Source: Plutella xylostella (taxonomy: Eukaryota > Arthropoda > Insecta > Lepidoptera > Plutellidae). From it: DNA of 64,000 bases. The stretch spans positions 878,001 to 942,000 of the forward strand of contig NC_063993.1 in NCBI RefSeq assembly GCF_932276165.1. The letters are read 5' to 3'. A program made the translations under genes and the position numbers. Numbering within the stretch: position 1 is the first letter of the stretch; each line of letters starts with the position of its first letter. The notes under the pieces are model-generated. The model was not told the origin of the DNA and did no database searches. It saw only the letters and a program-made list of their open reading frames with translations. Of the stretch, positions 42,201 to 50,332 are shown piece after piece.

Positions 42201-45200
42201 GCTGCGCCATAGTGCCACAGCAGCCTATGGATCATTTAATTACCCGCTTCTGGGAACTGGAAGAAGTCCCCGGCTCGCCCGTTCAGCACCCCACGGATGT
42301 TGAATGTGAACATTTTTACCGCTCGACTACGGAACGTGACCCCGTGACCGGCCGTTACACTGTAGCTCTCCCGTTTGATAAAGACGTGTTTTTACTTGGG
42401 GACTCCTATAACATTGCTCGCAAACAGTCTCGCTGTCGCACTCAGCCGCGCTGCTTGTGTACGTACGGTCACTTAAAGCTTTACGAAAACAACTTTAAAA
42501 AATGTTTACTTGTGCACGTTGCAATAATACTTGTAACGATGGTGCTAAGTGTAGTGACTGTAACCAGTTCCTGGACTTTCCCTGCTCTGGGATCACAGAG
42601 GCAGGGTATAGAAGGCTTGGGGACAGGCAAAAGACGTGGCGCTGCAACACTTGTAAAACGGCTGGGAGCTCACCACGCGCTGCATCTTCCAGCCAAATCA
42701 CCGAGGTGCTCAATGAAATAAGAGCTTTTAGGAGTGACTTCCTGCTTATGAAGTCTGATGTCCAGGAGACCTCCGTCGGGATACAGGCGCTGAACACCAA
42801 GTGGTCAGAAATGGAAACCCGCTTCTCTGACATGGAGGACAGACTAATACAGGTTGAGGCTAAGTTATCTTCCATACCTAAACTTCAAAAACAACTGGAT
42901 GTGGCGAATGACGAAATCAATACTTTAAAAAGTGAGAACAACAATCGAGACCAATATTCCAGGATGAATAATTTGGAGATCTCAGGTGTGCCATACTACA
43001 AGGGGGAAAATCTATTCTCAATTTTTAAAAGTATCTGCCTAAAAATCGGAATAGAAATGTCTGATTCCGACATTGATACGATTCATCGAGTTCGTAGGTT
43101 TGACTCCGGTACGACGGTCGGTGACAATTCTACGGGTACCCGTAACCGCGCGCCGGCGATCATTGTGCGCTTCACGCGGCGCATGCGCAAAGACGAGGTG
43201 CTGTCGGGCGTACGCGCGCGCCGCGGCCTCTCCACCGCCGACCTCGGGCTGCCCGGCGCTCCCGCCAACCTGTATATCGGGGACCATCTCACGCCGACAA
43301 ATAAACAGCTGTTAAAACAAGCTCGGGAACTTAAAGCGAGTCTTAATTATTCCTTCCTGTGGATTCGCGACTGTAAAATTCTTATGCGTAAAAATGATAA
43401 GTCTAGAATAGTGCGTATTGCTAATGAGGCCGATCTACTTAAGCTGAAATGACTTATCCTATTTATCTCTTACTTATTTGTAACGATTGTAATAAGGTCA
43501 TTAAACGTTAGTCAACACTATTTTTTGTGCCCTTGTAATAATATTATGTACTTGTGTTATAATTCTACCGGTAAACAAGCCTGTCTTGCGTTAACGATGA
43601 ATCTTATGGTTATTAGCGTAAAGTTGATAATTGATAAATCACTTTTCATTAAGCTATACTTGGTATTTCTTCTATGTAATATAAAATTCGAACTTAATGC
43701 ATTACTTTTAAGGTGCAAATTAAACTATGTTAGTCATAAATATGAATTTAACTCTTACAGCTATTATTATTTGTTGGTATTTCGCTTGCTTGTTATTGTA
43801 ACTTCGGATGAGTTGCTTGTTTGCTTACCTACCATACTGATACTTCGCTTTCATATCTATCAGATACAAATAACTACACTTATTAAATGCAATTTTATGG
43901 TAGCATTGGATATTTTTTTGTATGAGAGGCCAAATTCTGGGCAGGAACAATATAGGTCTTTATTACCCATGAATAAAAAAAATGAGCAATTCCAATAATT
44001 TAACTTTTTACTATCAGAATGTGCAAGGCATGCGAACCAAATCTGAAGCATTTTTGTCGAGTGTTTTGCTTACTGATTATGACGTAATATGCTTAACTGA
44101 ATCTTGGCTAACAGCTGACTATAGCGATTCTGAATATTTCTTCAATAAGTATAATGTTTTTAGACGTGATAGGTCATCGGCCGGGGGCGGTGCGCGGCGC
44201 GGGGGGGGCACGGTGCTGGCGCTGCGCCGCGACCTGCGCGTGCGCCGCCGGGACGAGTGGTGCGCGCCGGACCTGACCGTTCCCCCGCAGGCGTCATCGG
44301 ACGATTTGTCCCCGAGCTATATAATCCCGCACCATGGTGTCCTCCGCGAGGACAAGTCCACCACGAAGCTGCGCCCCGTGTTAGATGCAAGTTGCAAGAC
44401 TTCATCCGGTGTCTCGCTAAACGAGGTGCTGCACAGTGGGCCAAATTTACAAGGGGACTTGTTTAAAATTATTTTAAATTTTCGCCTACACGCTGTAGCG
44501 ATGACCGCTGATTGCAAACAGATGTTTCTGCAGATTATGCTTCGCGAATCTGATAGACGCTATCAGAGAATTTTATATCGTTTTAATCCAAACGATCCTC
44601 TGGTTCTATATCAATTTAATAGAGTATGTTTCGGTTTAAAGTCAAGTCCCTTCCACGCGCTCCGCACTGTGCAGCAGTTCGTCGACGATGACGGCGCCGA
44701 GTATCCCCGCGCGGCGGAGATCGTCCCGTCCTGCCTGTATATGGACGATATCGCCTTTTCTGTTGATACAGAACAGGAGGCGGTGGACGCAGCAAAACAG
44801 CTGATTCAAATGTTCAAGGGTGCCCAGTGGGATCTTGTTAAATGGAACAGTAATTCACAATACGCACTCAATGAGTTGCCCGCTTCGCACAAGATACCTA
44901 CTGAGGTTGAATTCGACAAGGCTACAGAGCATAAAATATTAGGGCTCGGTTGGTCTACTGATAATGACGACTTTTATTTTGACGACCCTCCTGATTTGGA
45001 CTCAGTGTGTACCAAACGCACCATAATGTCAACGATCGCCCGACTTTGGGACAGAATGGGTTTCGTCGCGCCAACTGTATTGGTAGCTAAGTTATTAATT
45101 AAGAAACTATGGCAGCTGAAGGTGGATTGGGACGAAGTCCCGCCCGACCAGGTAGTAAGGCTTTGGCGACAATTTTGTCGCGAACTGCCGGCGCTTAATG

Positions 45201-48200
45201 AGATAAAAATCCCTCGTTGTCTCAGCGTCGCGACTGGTTGCGAGGTGACCTTGGTAGGGTTCGCAGATGCTAGTGAGCAGGCGCAAGGCGGCGTTGTGTA
45301 CGTGCACGTCGCTTCTCCGTCGGGTAATGTGGTCCGCCTTCTCTGCGCGAAGTCCAAGATAGCACCCACCCCGCCCCATACGATTGCTCGTATGGAGCTT
45401 TGCGCAGTTCTTTTACTGTCGAAATTATTACGCTCAGTACTTGAAACGTATAATTCCCGCATTCCAATTAGGGTCCGCGCCTACACAGATTCCAAGGTTG
45501 CGCTTTATTGGATAAAAAATTCGCCTCACCGTTGGCCAACATTTGTTGCCAACCGTGTTATTAAAATAAATGAAAATGTATCCGCTGAAAACTTTCATCA
45601 CGTCGCGGGGACAGACAACCCGGCCGACTGCCTGTCGCGCGGCGTCGACCCCTCTAAACTGAAAGCCCATCCGCTGTGGTTTAACGGGCCGTCCTGGCTA
45701 GCATCGAATGCTTCACAGTGGCCTTCCTTTGATGAAGTTAACGATTCCACTTTAGACGTCGTTCCCGAGCAAAGGAACCTAGTTCACGCTGTTTTGACAC
45801 CTGCTGACGAGTGTAGTATTTACCCCGCTGCTTCTCGTTCCTCGTCATGGACCAAACTCCTGCGAATAATCGTTTATATATGTAGGGTTTTAAAACTATT
45901 ACCACGCCGCGAACCTACGTGTATTACCGCTACTGACTTGGAGTACGCAGAAACAAAATTGCTGCAAATACTCCAAAACAAACATTTTAAAGATGAGTTA
46001 TTAAATATTAAAAATGACTTGCCTGTTTCCCCGGTGCTTAATAAATTAAGACCGTTTTTACACAACGACCTAATCCGAGTTGGCGGCCGACTCTCCAATT
46101 CCGATTTAGATTTCGATAATCAACACCCGATACTTCTGCCTCGTGATGATCACGCGGTTAACCTGATAATACAATATTATCACAAAAAATATTTGCACGC
46201 AGGGCCAGAGTTGCTCCTGTCATTACTTCGCCAGAAGTACTGGATTCTATCTGCTCGGCGCGTAGTGCGGAGGATAGTGCACCAATGCAATGTTTGCTTT
46301 CGCGCGCGCCCGCGTCCGACTTATCCGCTGATGGCTGACTTGCCCGACTGTCGCACGAAGCAAGTTACGAAGCCATTCACCCACACAGGTTGTGACTACG
46401 CAGGGCCTATCGCTTACACTCCTGTTCGTCGCCGTGGAGCTAAGGCTATGAAGGCCTATATTTGCGTCTTCACATGTCTTACCACTCGCGCACTACATAT
46501 TGAGGTAGCGACTGACCTGAGCACCGCCAGTTTTTTGGCCGCTTTAAAGCGTTTCTTGTCCCGCCGAGGCCCGGTAAAGGTCATGCATTCTGATAGGGGA
46601 ACTAATTTTGTCGGCGCTAATTCTTACTTACGCGACCTTTACAAATTTCTAAACAGCGACGAATTCAGTTGCAGTCTCAAGCAGGAGCTCACAGAAAACC
46701 GAATTGAATGGAAATTTAACTGCCCAGCCAGTCCACATTTCGGGGGGTGCTGGGAGAGCATGGTGAAGGTGGTAAAGAATCACCTATTTAAAGTGATTGG
46801 TCAACAGCTGCTTTCATATGAAGAACTGGTTACTGTACTCGCTCAAATCGAGAGTGTACTCAATTCGCGGCCTCTTACTGTGCTCAGTGCGGACCCCGCT
46901 GAACCCGCCGCGCTGACGCCCAGCCATTTTCTTCACACCGCGCCTTTACTTTCGTTGCCCGCGGCTGAAGTGCATGACGACAACCTTAGCCTACTTCATA
47001 GGCACTCGTTGCTCGATAAACTCGTACAATCCTTTTGGAGGAGATGGAGAGTGGAATACTTACATGGCTTGCAGACTCGACAGAAATGGAATGTTCCATC
47101 CTCTGCTATTATACCTGGAACAGTTGTAGTTATCATAGATGATAACGCGCCTCCGCTTTCGTGGCCATTGGCGATTGTCGACAAAGTTCATCCTTCAAGG
47201 GATGGAGTAACGCGGGTAGTTACTGTAAGGACTGCTAGGGGCACATACGCTCGCCCGGTTGTACGTTTATGTCCGCTCCCGTCACAATAAACAATACATT
47301 AGTATCTACCGCTGTAGTTTATAATTAGTTTTAGTTACCGCATTAGCTAGGCTATAATTTTGTCTCGTTTCACTTATGAATGTTTTTAAAGGTGACCCTT
47401 TAAGGGGGGAGGAAATGGTGTCGCCACCTATCTTTTAATATATTTACTTTCATAATTTTCGCAAGGTTTCGATCCTAAAATCCTTTTCCCTATTTCCGAG
47501 GGTCTGGAAGCCGGCCGCCTTTTCCTGGTCTCCTGAACTGCCTCCAGCGACCAGGTAGGTGCACGACACTTCATCAACCCTTTCCCTCGGTGAGACACCT
47601 TGCTGTAGTTTCTTTTATTTTTTTTTCTATCGAAGGGTCCGGCTTAGCGGCGTTACCATGTTGACTGCCCTTAGTTACGCAGACGCTTAGTTATTTGGCT
47701 GTCCAAGCTAAAACCATGCAATAAACTTCTTTTCAATTTCTATCATTCCTCACGAGCACCTTTTTGATTTTGTGGTAACGCCACAAATATAGAATTAACT
47801 ATACTCTACTTTCTCCTTCGCAATTCCATAGATATTTGATGACTGCAAAGAAGAGTAAATCCAACTTTACTTACCAGACATAAGCGATCATCAAAAACGC
47901 ATTCTCTCAACGACCGACGTATAATCCTACTCCTTATCTTCCAGAGCACACTTGCACGCTAGCCCGCCAACACCTCACGGAGAGCGTGGTGTCCGCCCTG
48001 GGCTCCCTCGTGGGCGAGCCCGCCGCCGCCCGCGGCGCCGCCAAGCTGTTCCACACCGCGCAGTGCAGGCCGCACAACAAGCAACTGTTCTACGTACGTC
48101 ATAGAGTCTAGTGTCAGTTGACAGGCGAGCCCGCCGCCGCCCGCGGCGCCGCCAAGCTGTTCTGTACCGCGCAGTGCAGGCCGCACAACAAGCAACTGTT

Positions 48201-49086
48201 CTACGTACGTCATAGAGTCTAGTGTCAGTTGTAATTGCTATTGCTAAAGGCCGGTCGGCAAGCACACAGAGAAAATCTAACGTTGACCTTTGCATATACA
48301 GGCCGTGCCGGCCATCAAGTTCCACTTAACGACAGTGCTCTTTGGTCGAGTTTCTAAGCAACTCTTCTATGTACATGATAAAGTCTAGCTCGCGCCGCAC
48401 AACAAGCAGCTCTTCTACGTACGTGATAGAGGTTTTATTTGTATAGTTGCTATTGCTATAGGCAAGCACAGAGAAAATCGAACGTTGTCCTTTGCATATA
48501 CAGGCCGGAGTTTCTAAGCAATTGTTCTACGTAGGTACGTGATAGAGTCTAGTATCATTTAACATGGATTATAAGGAAACGTGTAAGCTATTCTGTACCG
48601 CGCAGCACGGGCCGCAAAACAAGCAGCTCTTCTACGTACGTCATAGAGTCTACTGTCAGTTATTGACATAGTATGTTGTAGAGATAGCCCGGCAGCAGCT
48701 GACAGAGAGTCTACATTTCAAAGGCAACTATTCAAAGGAATAGGGCAGTATTTGCGGAATCACCTAGCTGACAAAGGTTTGCCTGTAAATGTGGATACTG
48801 ACCAACGTTACGAGGTGTAATGTAACATTTTACACAGCTAGCATTCGTGAATTCGAAACCAGCAAGTAACGAGCCGCTCGTTGATTGCTTTGAGTGCTCC
48901 ACCCGGTTGTCACATGGTCGCTGGGAATGTTACATTACAGTCCGTAACGTTGGTCAGTACCCACATTTATACTACTACATAATAATTTTACCCTACCCTA
49001 ATAGATAATCCGTTGTGTCTTTTCAGGAGTTGTTTGAGCTAGTCCTAGTAGAAGTGTTTCCTGAACTGAAACGTTATTGTCACTGA
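26652..49086 (+). CDS. snz: sorting nexin 25 / snazarus (17 exons)
   Basis: Exons: 26652-26879, 26967-27274, 27434-27606, 27940-28126, 28847-29087, 30112-30318, 33363-33537, 34231-34373, 34943-35116, 35596-35727, 36213-36353, 36679-36809, 37227-37357, 37894-38041, 38712-38845, 47945-48093, 49027-49086. All are GT-AG; 2862 bases, 953 residues. Order: N-terminal membrane hairpin (exon 1), PXA domain (exons 2-5), RGS domain (exons 6-7), coiled coil (exons 8-9), PX domain (exons 10-12, RTLPEFQ/ELHRKLRPMCPELK), acidic Ser-rich linker (exon 13), nexin-C (exons 14-17). This is the SNX13/14/19/25 architecture. These proteins tether ER to endosomes or lipid droplets, and Drosophila snz acts at ER-plasma membrane contacts in fat body. 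Introns are full of transposons and exon fragments. Confidence 0.94.
29288..30111 (+). repeat. tandem partial copies of SNX25 exon 6 and its upstream intron
   Basis: The unit starting TTTTAATCGCCACATTTCAC plus the first bases of the RGS exon recurs at about 29295, 29495 (diverged), 29728, 29905 and finally before the real exon at 30112. The copy at 29518-29670 is nearly identical to the real exon over about 135 bases. It keeps an acceptor (ACTCCAG) and the same reading phase, but runs into TAA at 29668. The others are short and decayed. Confidence 0.85.
30394..30477 (+). repeat. second copy of the 3' half of SNX25 exon 6 with its donor
   Basis: Sequence encoding RAAELYYTHVRRQPPADVDK followed by GTATACAGTATAC repeats the end of the real exon (about 30250-30330) with few changes. 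It lacks the exon's 5' half. Confidence 0.85.
30497..31649. mobile_element. pogo/Tigger-like MITE containing a LINE fragment
   Basis: The left end CAGTATAGCCTCGTTAATCC at 30497 and the right end, reverse complement CAGTAGAGCCTCGATAATCC, at 31649 are imperfect inverted repeats. TA flanks both sides (30495-30496, 31650-31651), as for pogo-type Tc1/mariner elements. A jockey-type LINE 3' fragment lies in the middle. No transposase is left. Confidence 0.8.
30714..31618 (+). pseudogene. jockey-type LINE 3' fragment
   Basis: The open frame at 30714-31301 (195 codons) encodes the post-RT region of a jockey/CR1-group LINE: HSVIALYNSLVRSILEYASV, WSPFY, ESVQRRFLRIL, ENRRRLLDMFCLYKIVNN. It is followed by an AT-rich 3' UTR and an A-rich (AATAAATAAT) tail near 31600-31618. 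It is 5'-truncated with no RT core, and inserted in the pogo-like MITE. Confidence 0.8.
31740..33140 (+). mobile_element. truncated LTR retrotransposon (5' LTR-like region plus gag)
   Basis: A likely 5' LTR (roughly 31740-32114, GC-rich, ending CTCA) is followed by a primer-binding site TGGCGCCCAACTAGTGG at 32118. This resembles a tRNA-Lys-type PBS. The gag frame begins at 32178. Protease, RT and integrase are absent: coding similarity stops near 32966 and the element breaks off. The LTR start could not be fixed. Confidence 0.65.
32178..33137 (+). pseudogene. gag (capsid) fragment of an LTR retrotransposon
   Basis: A 319-codon frame. Residues 1-145 are extremely Ala/Pro/Arg-rich and low complexity. 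Residues about 150-262 form a capsid-like region (FDGAGRSADQLDAFIDAVQV, MLLEGDAAVWWRGVRA, FISRVHALLAQLP) like Ty3/gypsy and Arc-type capsids. From about residue 263 (32966) the sequence becomes AT-rich and unrelated, so the C-terminal 57 codons are not gag. High GC in this block contrasts sharply with its surroundings. A long opposite-strand frame (32112-32903) is a shadow of the GC-rich composition. Confidence 0.75.
33150..33242 (+). mobile_element. RTE 3'-end fragment with (TG)n tail
   Basis: CTCTGCCTACCCCGCAAGGG followed by CAAGGCGTGAGTGCG and a (TG)n run matches the end motif of the RTE element at 590-630. Only the last 90 bases or so are present. Confidence 0.75.
33540..34230. other. SNX25 intron, no recognised element
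   Basis: AT-rich with repeated GTAGGTATGT-like words, but no coding or repeat family that I can name. Confidence 0.3.
34436..34701 (-). mobile_element. tRNA-derived SINE
   Basis: On the minus strand the head (34630-34700) carries box A (ATGGCGTAGTGGTTAGTG) and box B (GGGTTCGATTCCCGG) with tRNA-like spacing. A tRNA-unrelated body follows, including GTCGGATAGCCGTGTGTGAG near 34475 and ending in an AATAATA-type tail. It is a common lepidopteran SINE type and lies in a SNX25 intron, antisense to the gene. Confidence 0.85.
36536..36682 (+). repeat. about 71-bp tandem repeats made from the start of SNX25 exon 12
   Basis: Two decayed units (about 36541-36611 and 36612-36682) share CTCTCGA..TATTCTAAT, a TTC(T)CAGTTCGTT acceptor-like end and an exon-like start (CTAGAAGAC). 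They precede the real exon 12, whose first bases are TTCGTTCTAGAAGACGAGCG. Confidence 0.7.
38136..38241 (+). repeat. partial copy of SNX25 exon 14, possible alternative exon
   Basis: About 90 bases encode LFDMRGVFRWLRKTIVTFVQ, FCYGRTINR, nearly identical to the second half of exon 14 (37955-38041), and keep a donor (AG/GTATTG). An acceptor-like AAAG at 38135 gives a 106-base exon with the same entry and exit phase as exon 14 (phase 1 in, 2 out). Splicing to exon 15 would restore Arg. It could replace exon 14 but would lack its first 17 or so codons. It may simply be a decaying duplicate. Confidence 0.6.
38892..38996 (+). repeat. degenerate copy of SNX25 exon 15
   Basis: TACTATTGTGACAACAGTAC, then TCAAGTCGTGGTGACCAGCG and GTGCAGGATAAAGGTCTGT repeat the real exon (38750-38850) with indels that break the frame. 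The donor region GATAAAGGTCTGT is retained. Confidence 0.8.
39193..39709 (+). repeat. 5' LTR of the Pao element (517 bp)
   Basis: Contains a 272-bp segment (39276-39547) absent from the 3' LTR. Otherwise it aligns closely with 47416-47658. Confidence 0.9.
40160..42427 (+). CDS. Pao gag-protease part of the polyprotein (broken at its 3' end)
   Basis: The frame from the ATG at 40160 stays open to 42721, but Pao similarity ends near 42427 (residue about 756, LGDSYNIARK); the rest is LINE sequence out of frame. A coiled N-terminus is followed by the DUF1759-type capsid region (MSFNGDIRQWPLFYANFKST, about residue 137). Next is a Cys/His region (CINCLSTKHKIASC, CRVCKQKHHSLLH, about residues 385-416). 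The aspartic protease site reads LLDSASQSHFIT, with DSA in place of the usual DSG/DTG (residue about 525), as often in Pao. The polyprotein would have continued into RT. Confidence 0.88.
42428..44290 (+). mobile_element. 5' fragment of a jockey/CR1-type LINE inside the Pao element
   Basis: Contains what looks like a short 5' UTR, an intact ORF1 (42502-43452), an inter-ORF region of about 530 bp and the first 100 or so codons of an endonuclease ORF (from 43982). The RT, 3' UTR and poly-A are missing. This is the reverse of the usual truncation pattern of LINE insertions. The boundaries are placed where similarity to Pao stops and resumes. Confidence 0.75.
42502..43452 (+). CDS. LINE ORF1 with PHD-like zinc finger
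   Basis: 316 codons, intact. Residues 3-50 hold a PHD/RING-like set of cysteines (CARCNNTCNDGAKCSDC, then WRCNTC). A coiled coil follows (about residues 65-150; SQITEVLNEI to NDEINTLKSENN). The C-terminal region (about 150-316, MNNLEISGVPYYKGENLFSI, FLWIRDCKILMRKND) resembles the FP-C/ORF1p C-terminal fold of CR1- and jockey-group LINEs. ORF1 proteins bind the element RNA. It starts within the end of the gag frame and has a GC-rich patch at 43130-43290. Confidence 0.85.
   Translation: MFTCARCNNTCNDGAKCSDCNQFLDFPCSGITEAGYRRLGDRQKTWRCNTCKTAGSSPRAASSSQITEVLNEIRAFRSDFLLMKSDVQETSVGIQALNTKWSEMETRFSDMEDRLIQVEAKLSSIPKLQKQLDVANDEINTLKSENNNRDQYSRMNNLEISGVPYYKGENLFSIFKSICLKIGIEMSDSDIDTIHRVRRFDSGTTVGDNSTGTRNRAPAIIVRFTRRMRKDEVLSGVRARRGLSTADLGLPGAPANLYIGDHLTPTNKQLLKQARELKASLNYSFLWIRDCKILMRKNDKSRIVRIANEADLLKLK
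43982..47290 (+). CDS. chimeric ORF: LINE endonuclease N-terminus fused to Pao RT-RNase H-integrase
   Basis: 1102 codons without a stop. Residues 1-100 or so are the start of a LINE endonuclease (FYYQNVQGMRTKSEAF, ICLTESWLTADYSD), ending in a GC-rich stretch. From about residue 105 (SYIIPHHGVLREDKSTTKLR) it is Pao: RT with YMDD near residue 252, RNase H (VGFADASEQAQGG, RMELCAVLLL, AYTDSKVALYWI, residues 420-510), integrase with an H2C2 finger (CNVCFRAR, near 760) and the catalytic D,D,E in TGCDYAGPI, MHSDRGTNF and GGCWESMVK, and a C-terminal DUF5641-like domain. The first RT block of Pao is missing, so enzyme function is doubtful although all catalytic motifs downstream are intact. Confidence 0.88.
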   Translation: MSNSNNLTFYYQNVQGMRTKSEAFLSSVLLTDYDVICLTESWLTADYSDSEYFFNKYNVFRRDRSSAGGGARRGGGTVLALRRDLRVRRRDEWCAPDLTVPPQASSDDLSPSYIIPHHGVLREDKSTTKLRPVLDASCKTSSGVSLNEVLHSGPNLQGDLFKIILNFRLHAVAMTADCKQMFLQIMLRESDRRYQRILYRFNPNDPLVLYQFNRVCFGLKSSPFHALRTVQQFVDDDGAEYPRAAEIVPSCLYMDDIAFSVDTEQEAVDAAKQLIQMFKGAQWDLVKWNSNSQYALNELPASHKIPTEVEFDKATEHKILGLGWSTDNDDFYFDDPPDLDSVCTKRTIMSTIARLWDRMGFVAPTVLVAKLLIKKLWQLKVDWDEVPPDQVVRLWRQFCRELPALNEIKIPRCLSVATGCEVTLVGFADASEQAQGGVVYVHVASPSGNVVRLLCAKSKIAPTPPHTIARMELCAVLLLSKLLRSVLETYNSRIPIRVRAYTDSKVALYWIKNSPHRWPTFVANRVIKINENVSAENFHHVAGTDNPADCLSRGVDPSKLKAHPLWFNGPSWLASNASQWPSFDEVNDSTLDVVPEQRNLVHAVLTPADECSIYPAASRSSSWTKLLRIIVYICRVLKLLPRREPTCITATDLEYAETKLLQILQNKHFKDELLNIKNDLPVSPVLNKLRPFLHNDLIRVGGRLSNSDLDFDNQHPILLPRDDHAVNLIIQYYHKKYLHAGPELLLSLLRQKYWILSARRVVRRIVHQCNVCFRARPRPTYPLMADLPDCRTKQVTKPFTHTGCDYAGPIAYTPVRRRGAKAMKAYICVFTCLTTRALHIEVATDLSTASFLAALKRFLSRRGPVKVMHSDRGTNFVGANSYLRDLYKFLNSDEFSCSLKQELTENRIEWKFNCPASPHFGGCWESMVKVVKNHLFKVIGQQLLSYEELVTVLAQIESVLNSRPLTVLSADPAEPAALTPSHFLHTAPLLSLPAAEVHDDNLSLLHRHSLLDKLVQSFWRRWRVEYLHGLQTRQKWNVPSSAIIPGTVVVIIDDNAPPLSWPLAIVDKVHPSRDGVTRVVTVRTARGTYARPVVRLCPLPSQ
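47416..47658 (+). repeat. 3' LTR of the Pao element (243 bp, internally deleted)
   Basis: Matches the 5' LTR except that TTTCCG joins directly to AGGGTCTGG, skipping 272 bases, with a 2-base CG microhomology at the junction, plus a 2-base difference near the end. Confidence 0.9.
48115..48665 (+). repeat. array of partial copies of SNX25 exon 16 with its donor
   Basis: Following the real exon 16 (47945-48093), four further copies of its 3' part plus donor (TTCTACGTACGTCATAGAGTCTAGTGTCAGTT) occur near 48121-48225, 48335-48435, 48500-48560 and 48580-48660. An intron word (TTTGCATATACAGGCCG) recurs near 48285 and 48490, so the unit is about 205 bp. The first copy keeps an acceptor-like TTGACAG and the correct phase (GEPAAARGAAKLF). 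Later copies are decayed. Confidence 0.88.
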
Positions 49087-50332
49087 AGTGGAGCCGTTCA
49101 AGAAATCCAAGTCTACTACAAAAACTACAATAGGTTACAGCTGAAATTTTAGACCCATACAGGGATTTATCGAAGGTGTAACTTTCTCATATTTTTGTAC
49201 CGCTCTATTATATTTGAACTTTTGTAAGATGACGTACTTATGAAGCAACGTTTGTAATGTTCTTTTTGACAAACTTCGTATCGAAATTTTCTTGGACATT
49301 TTAACACTTAAAAACCAGCCAGTCAAAGTGGTGGTTTAAAATAGTAATTTAAAATTTATTTCGCTCAAAATTGCACTTTTAGCAAAAATTGTGTAATGAG
49401 TGCACAGCATTTCAAACTGTTACTGGCGTTCATTGTCTACTTTAATGTTAAATATTAGGTGATTTGCAAGAGATTTATACTCTAAAGCTTGCACAATAAT
49501 ATTACGCACGGAGCGAGAGACTTTTCAGATGCTACTGTTCTCGATATATTGTGTAACCACATCACGTGATTACAAATTACAGCCAATCAGCGTAATCTAG
49601 CGGAATGAGCATCTATTATTGTGTAAATCCGGATTTACTCATAAATAATGAATATTATGGAGGCATGGCATAACATGAAGGAGGCCTATCCCTGCAGTGG
49701 GTTGACATAGGCTGATGATGATGATGAATGAATATTATATTTCCTTTAATTTTCACTGATCAAAATTTTCTCAAGTGTTAGAAAGAGGGAAATTATACTC
49801 GAATGAATCACGTAATAAATAGATAGTTAAAAATAATTGTATGTAACATATTGATCTCACTGTTGTGAATGTTTTAAGCTGAGATTATAAGAAGTAGCTA
49901 TATGTGCTTTTAAGATAATTATGTAAGTATATCTACAGTTTAGAGATTGTATATTTTGATGTCATATAAATGAAAATTATCTGATTTTATAAATATGTTG
50001 CATTTGTGAACGCTTGGAAAAAAATCTTTGTTTGCTACAAAATACTAATAGCGGTGGTATTACATTTTTAAAGTTTACTGTAGAAAGTTCACGTGGTTCA
50101 CCTACCAGACACCGATAGTATGACAGCGAATAAATTGAACATGAATCCCATCGAACTAACGTGAAATGTGCCAGTTTTAGATCGACTTAGAATTCGTTTG
50201 GAAAAGTCTCAGATTGTTTTCACTACCGACTATTTCTATACATGAGAATTTATATAGACAAGATAATTAACGCATGTTTAGTATGATACCTTACTTACTA
50301 CCTCAACGGAAAGTTGGCATTTAGTTGTTTTA
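49087..50332. other. SNX25 3' UTR and intergenic region
   Basis: AATAAA occurs at 49814-49819, a possible but unproven poly-A signal. At 49668-49728 there is a small RTE-type end (GAGGCCTATCCCTGCAGTGG then GGCTGATGATGATGATGA). No other gene is seen. Confidence 0.4.

Larger units (their letters stand above)
39193..47658 (+). mobile_element. BEL/Pao LTR retrotransposon (8466 bp) in a SNX25 intron
   Basis: Both LTRs start TGGTGTCGCCACCTATC and end GCGGCGTTACCA. The element is flanked by an exact 5-bp target duplication TGTTG (39188-39192 and 47659-47663), usual for BEL/Pao. A primer-binding site TGGTCCTTCGACCCG begins at 39712, two bases after the LTR. A polypurine tract (AAGGGGGGAGGAAA) precedes the 3' LTR. 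The internal region encodes gag-protease and RT-RNase H-integrase, but is interrupted by a LINE fragment (about 42430-44290) that replaced the start of the RT. It is in the same orientation as the host gene. Confidence 0.93.

Noticed and set aside
43525..43998. 157-codon frame between the LINE ORFs
   Set aside because: AT-rich, Leu/Ile/Tyr-rich, no domain; inter-ORF spacer of the LINE fragment.
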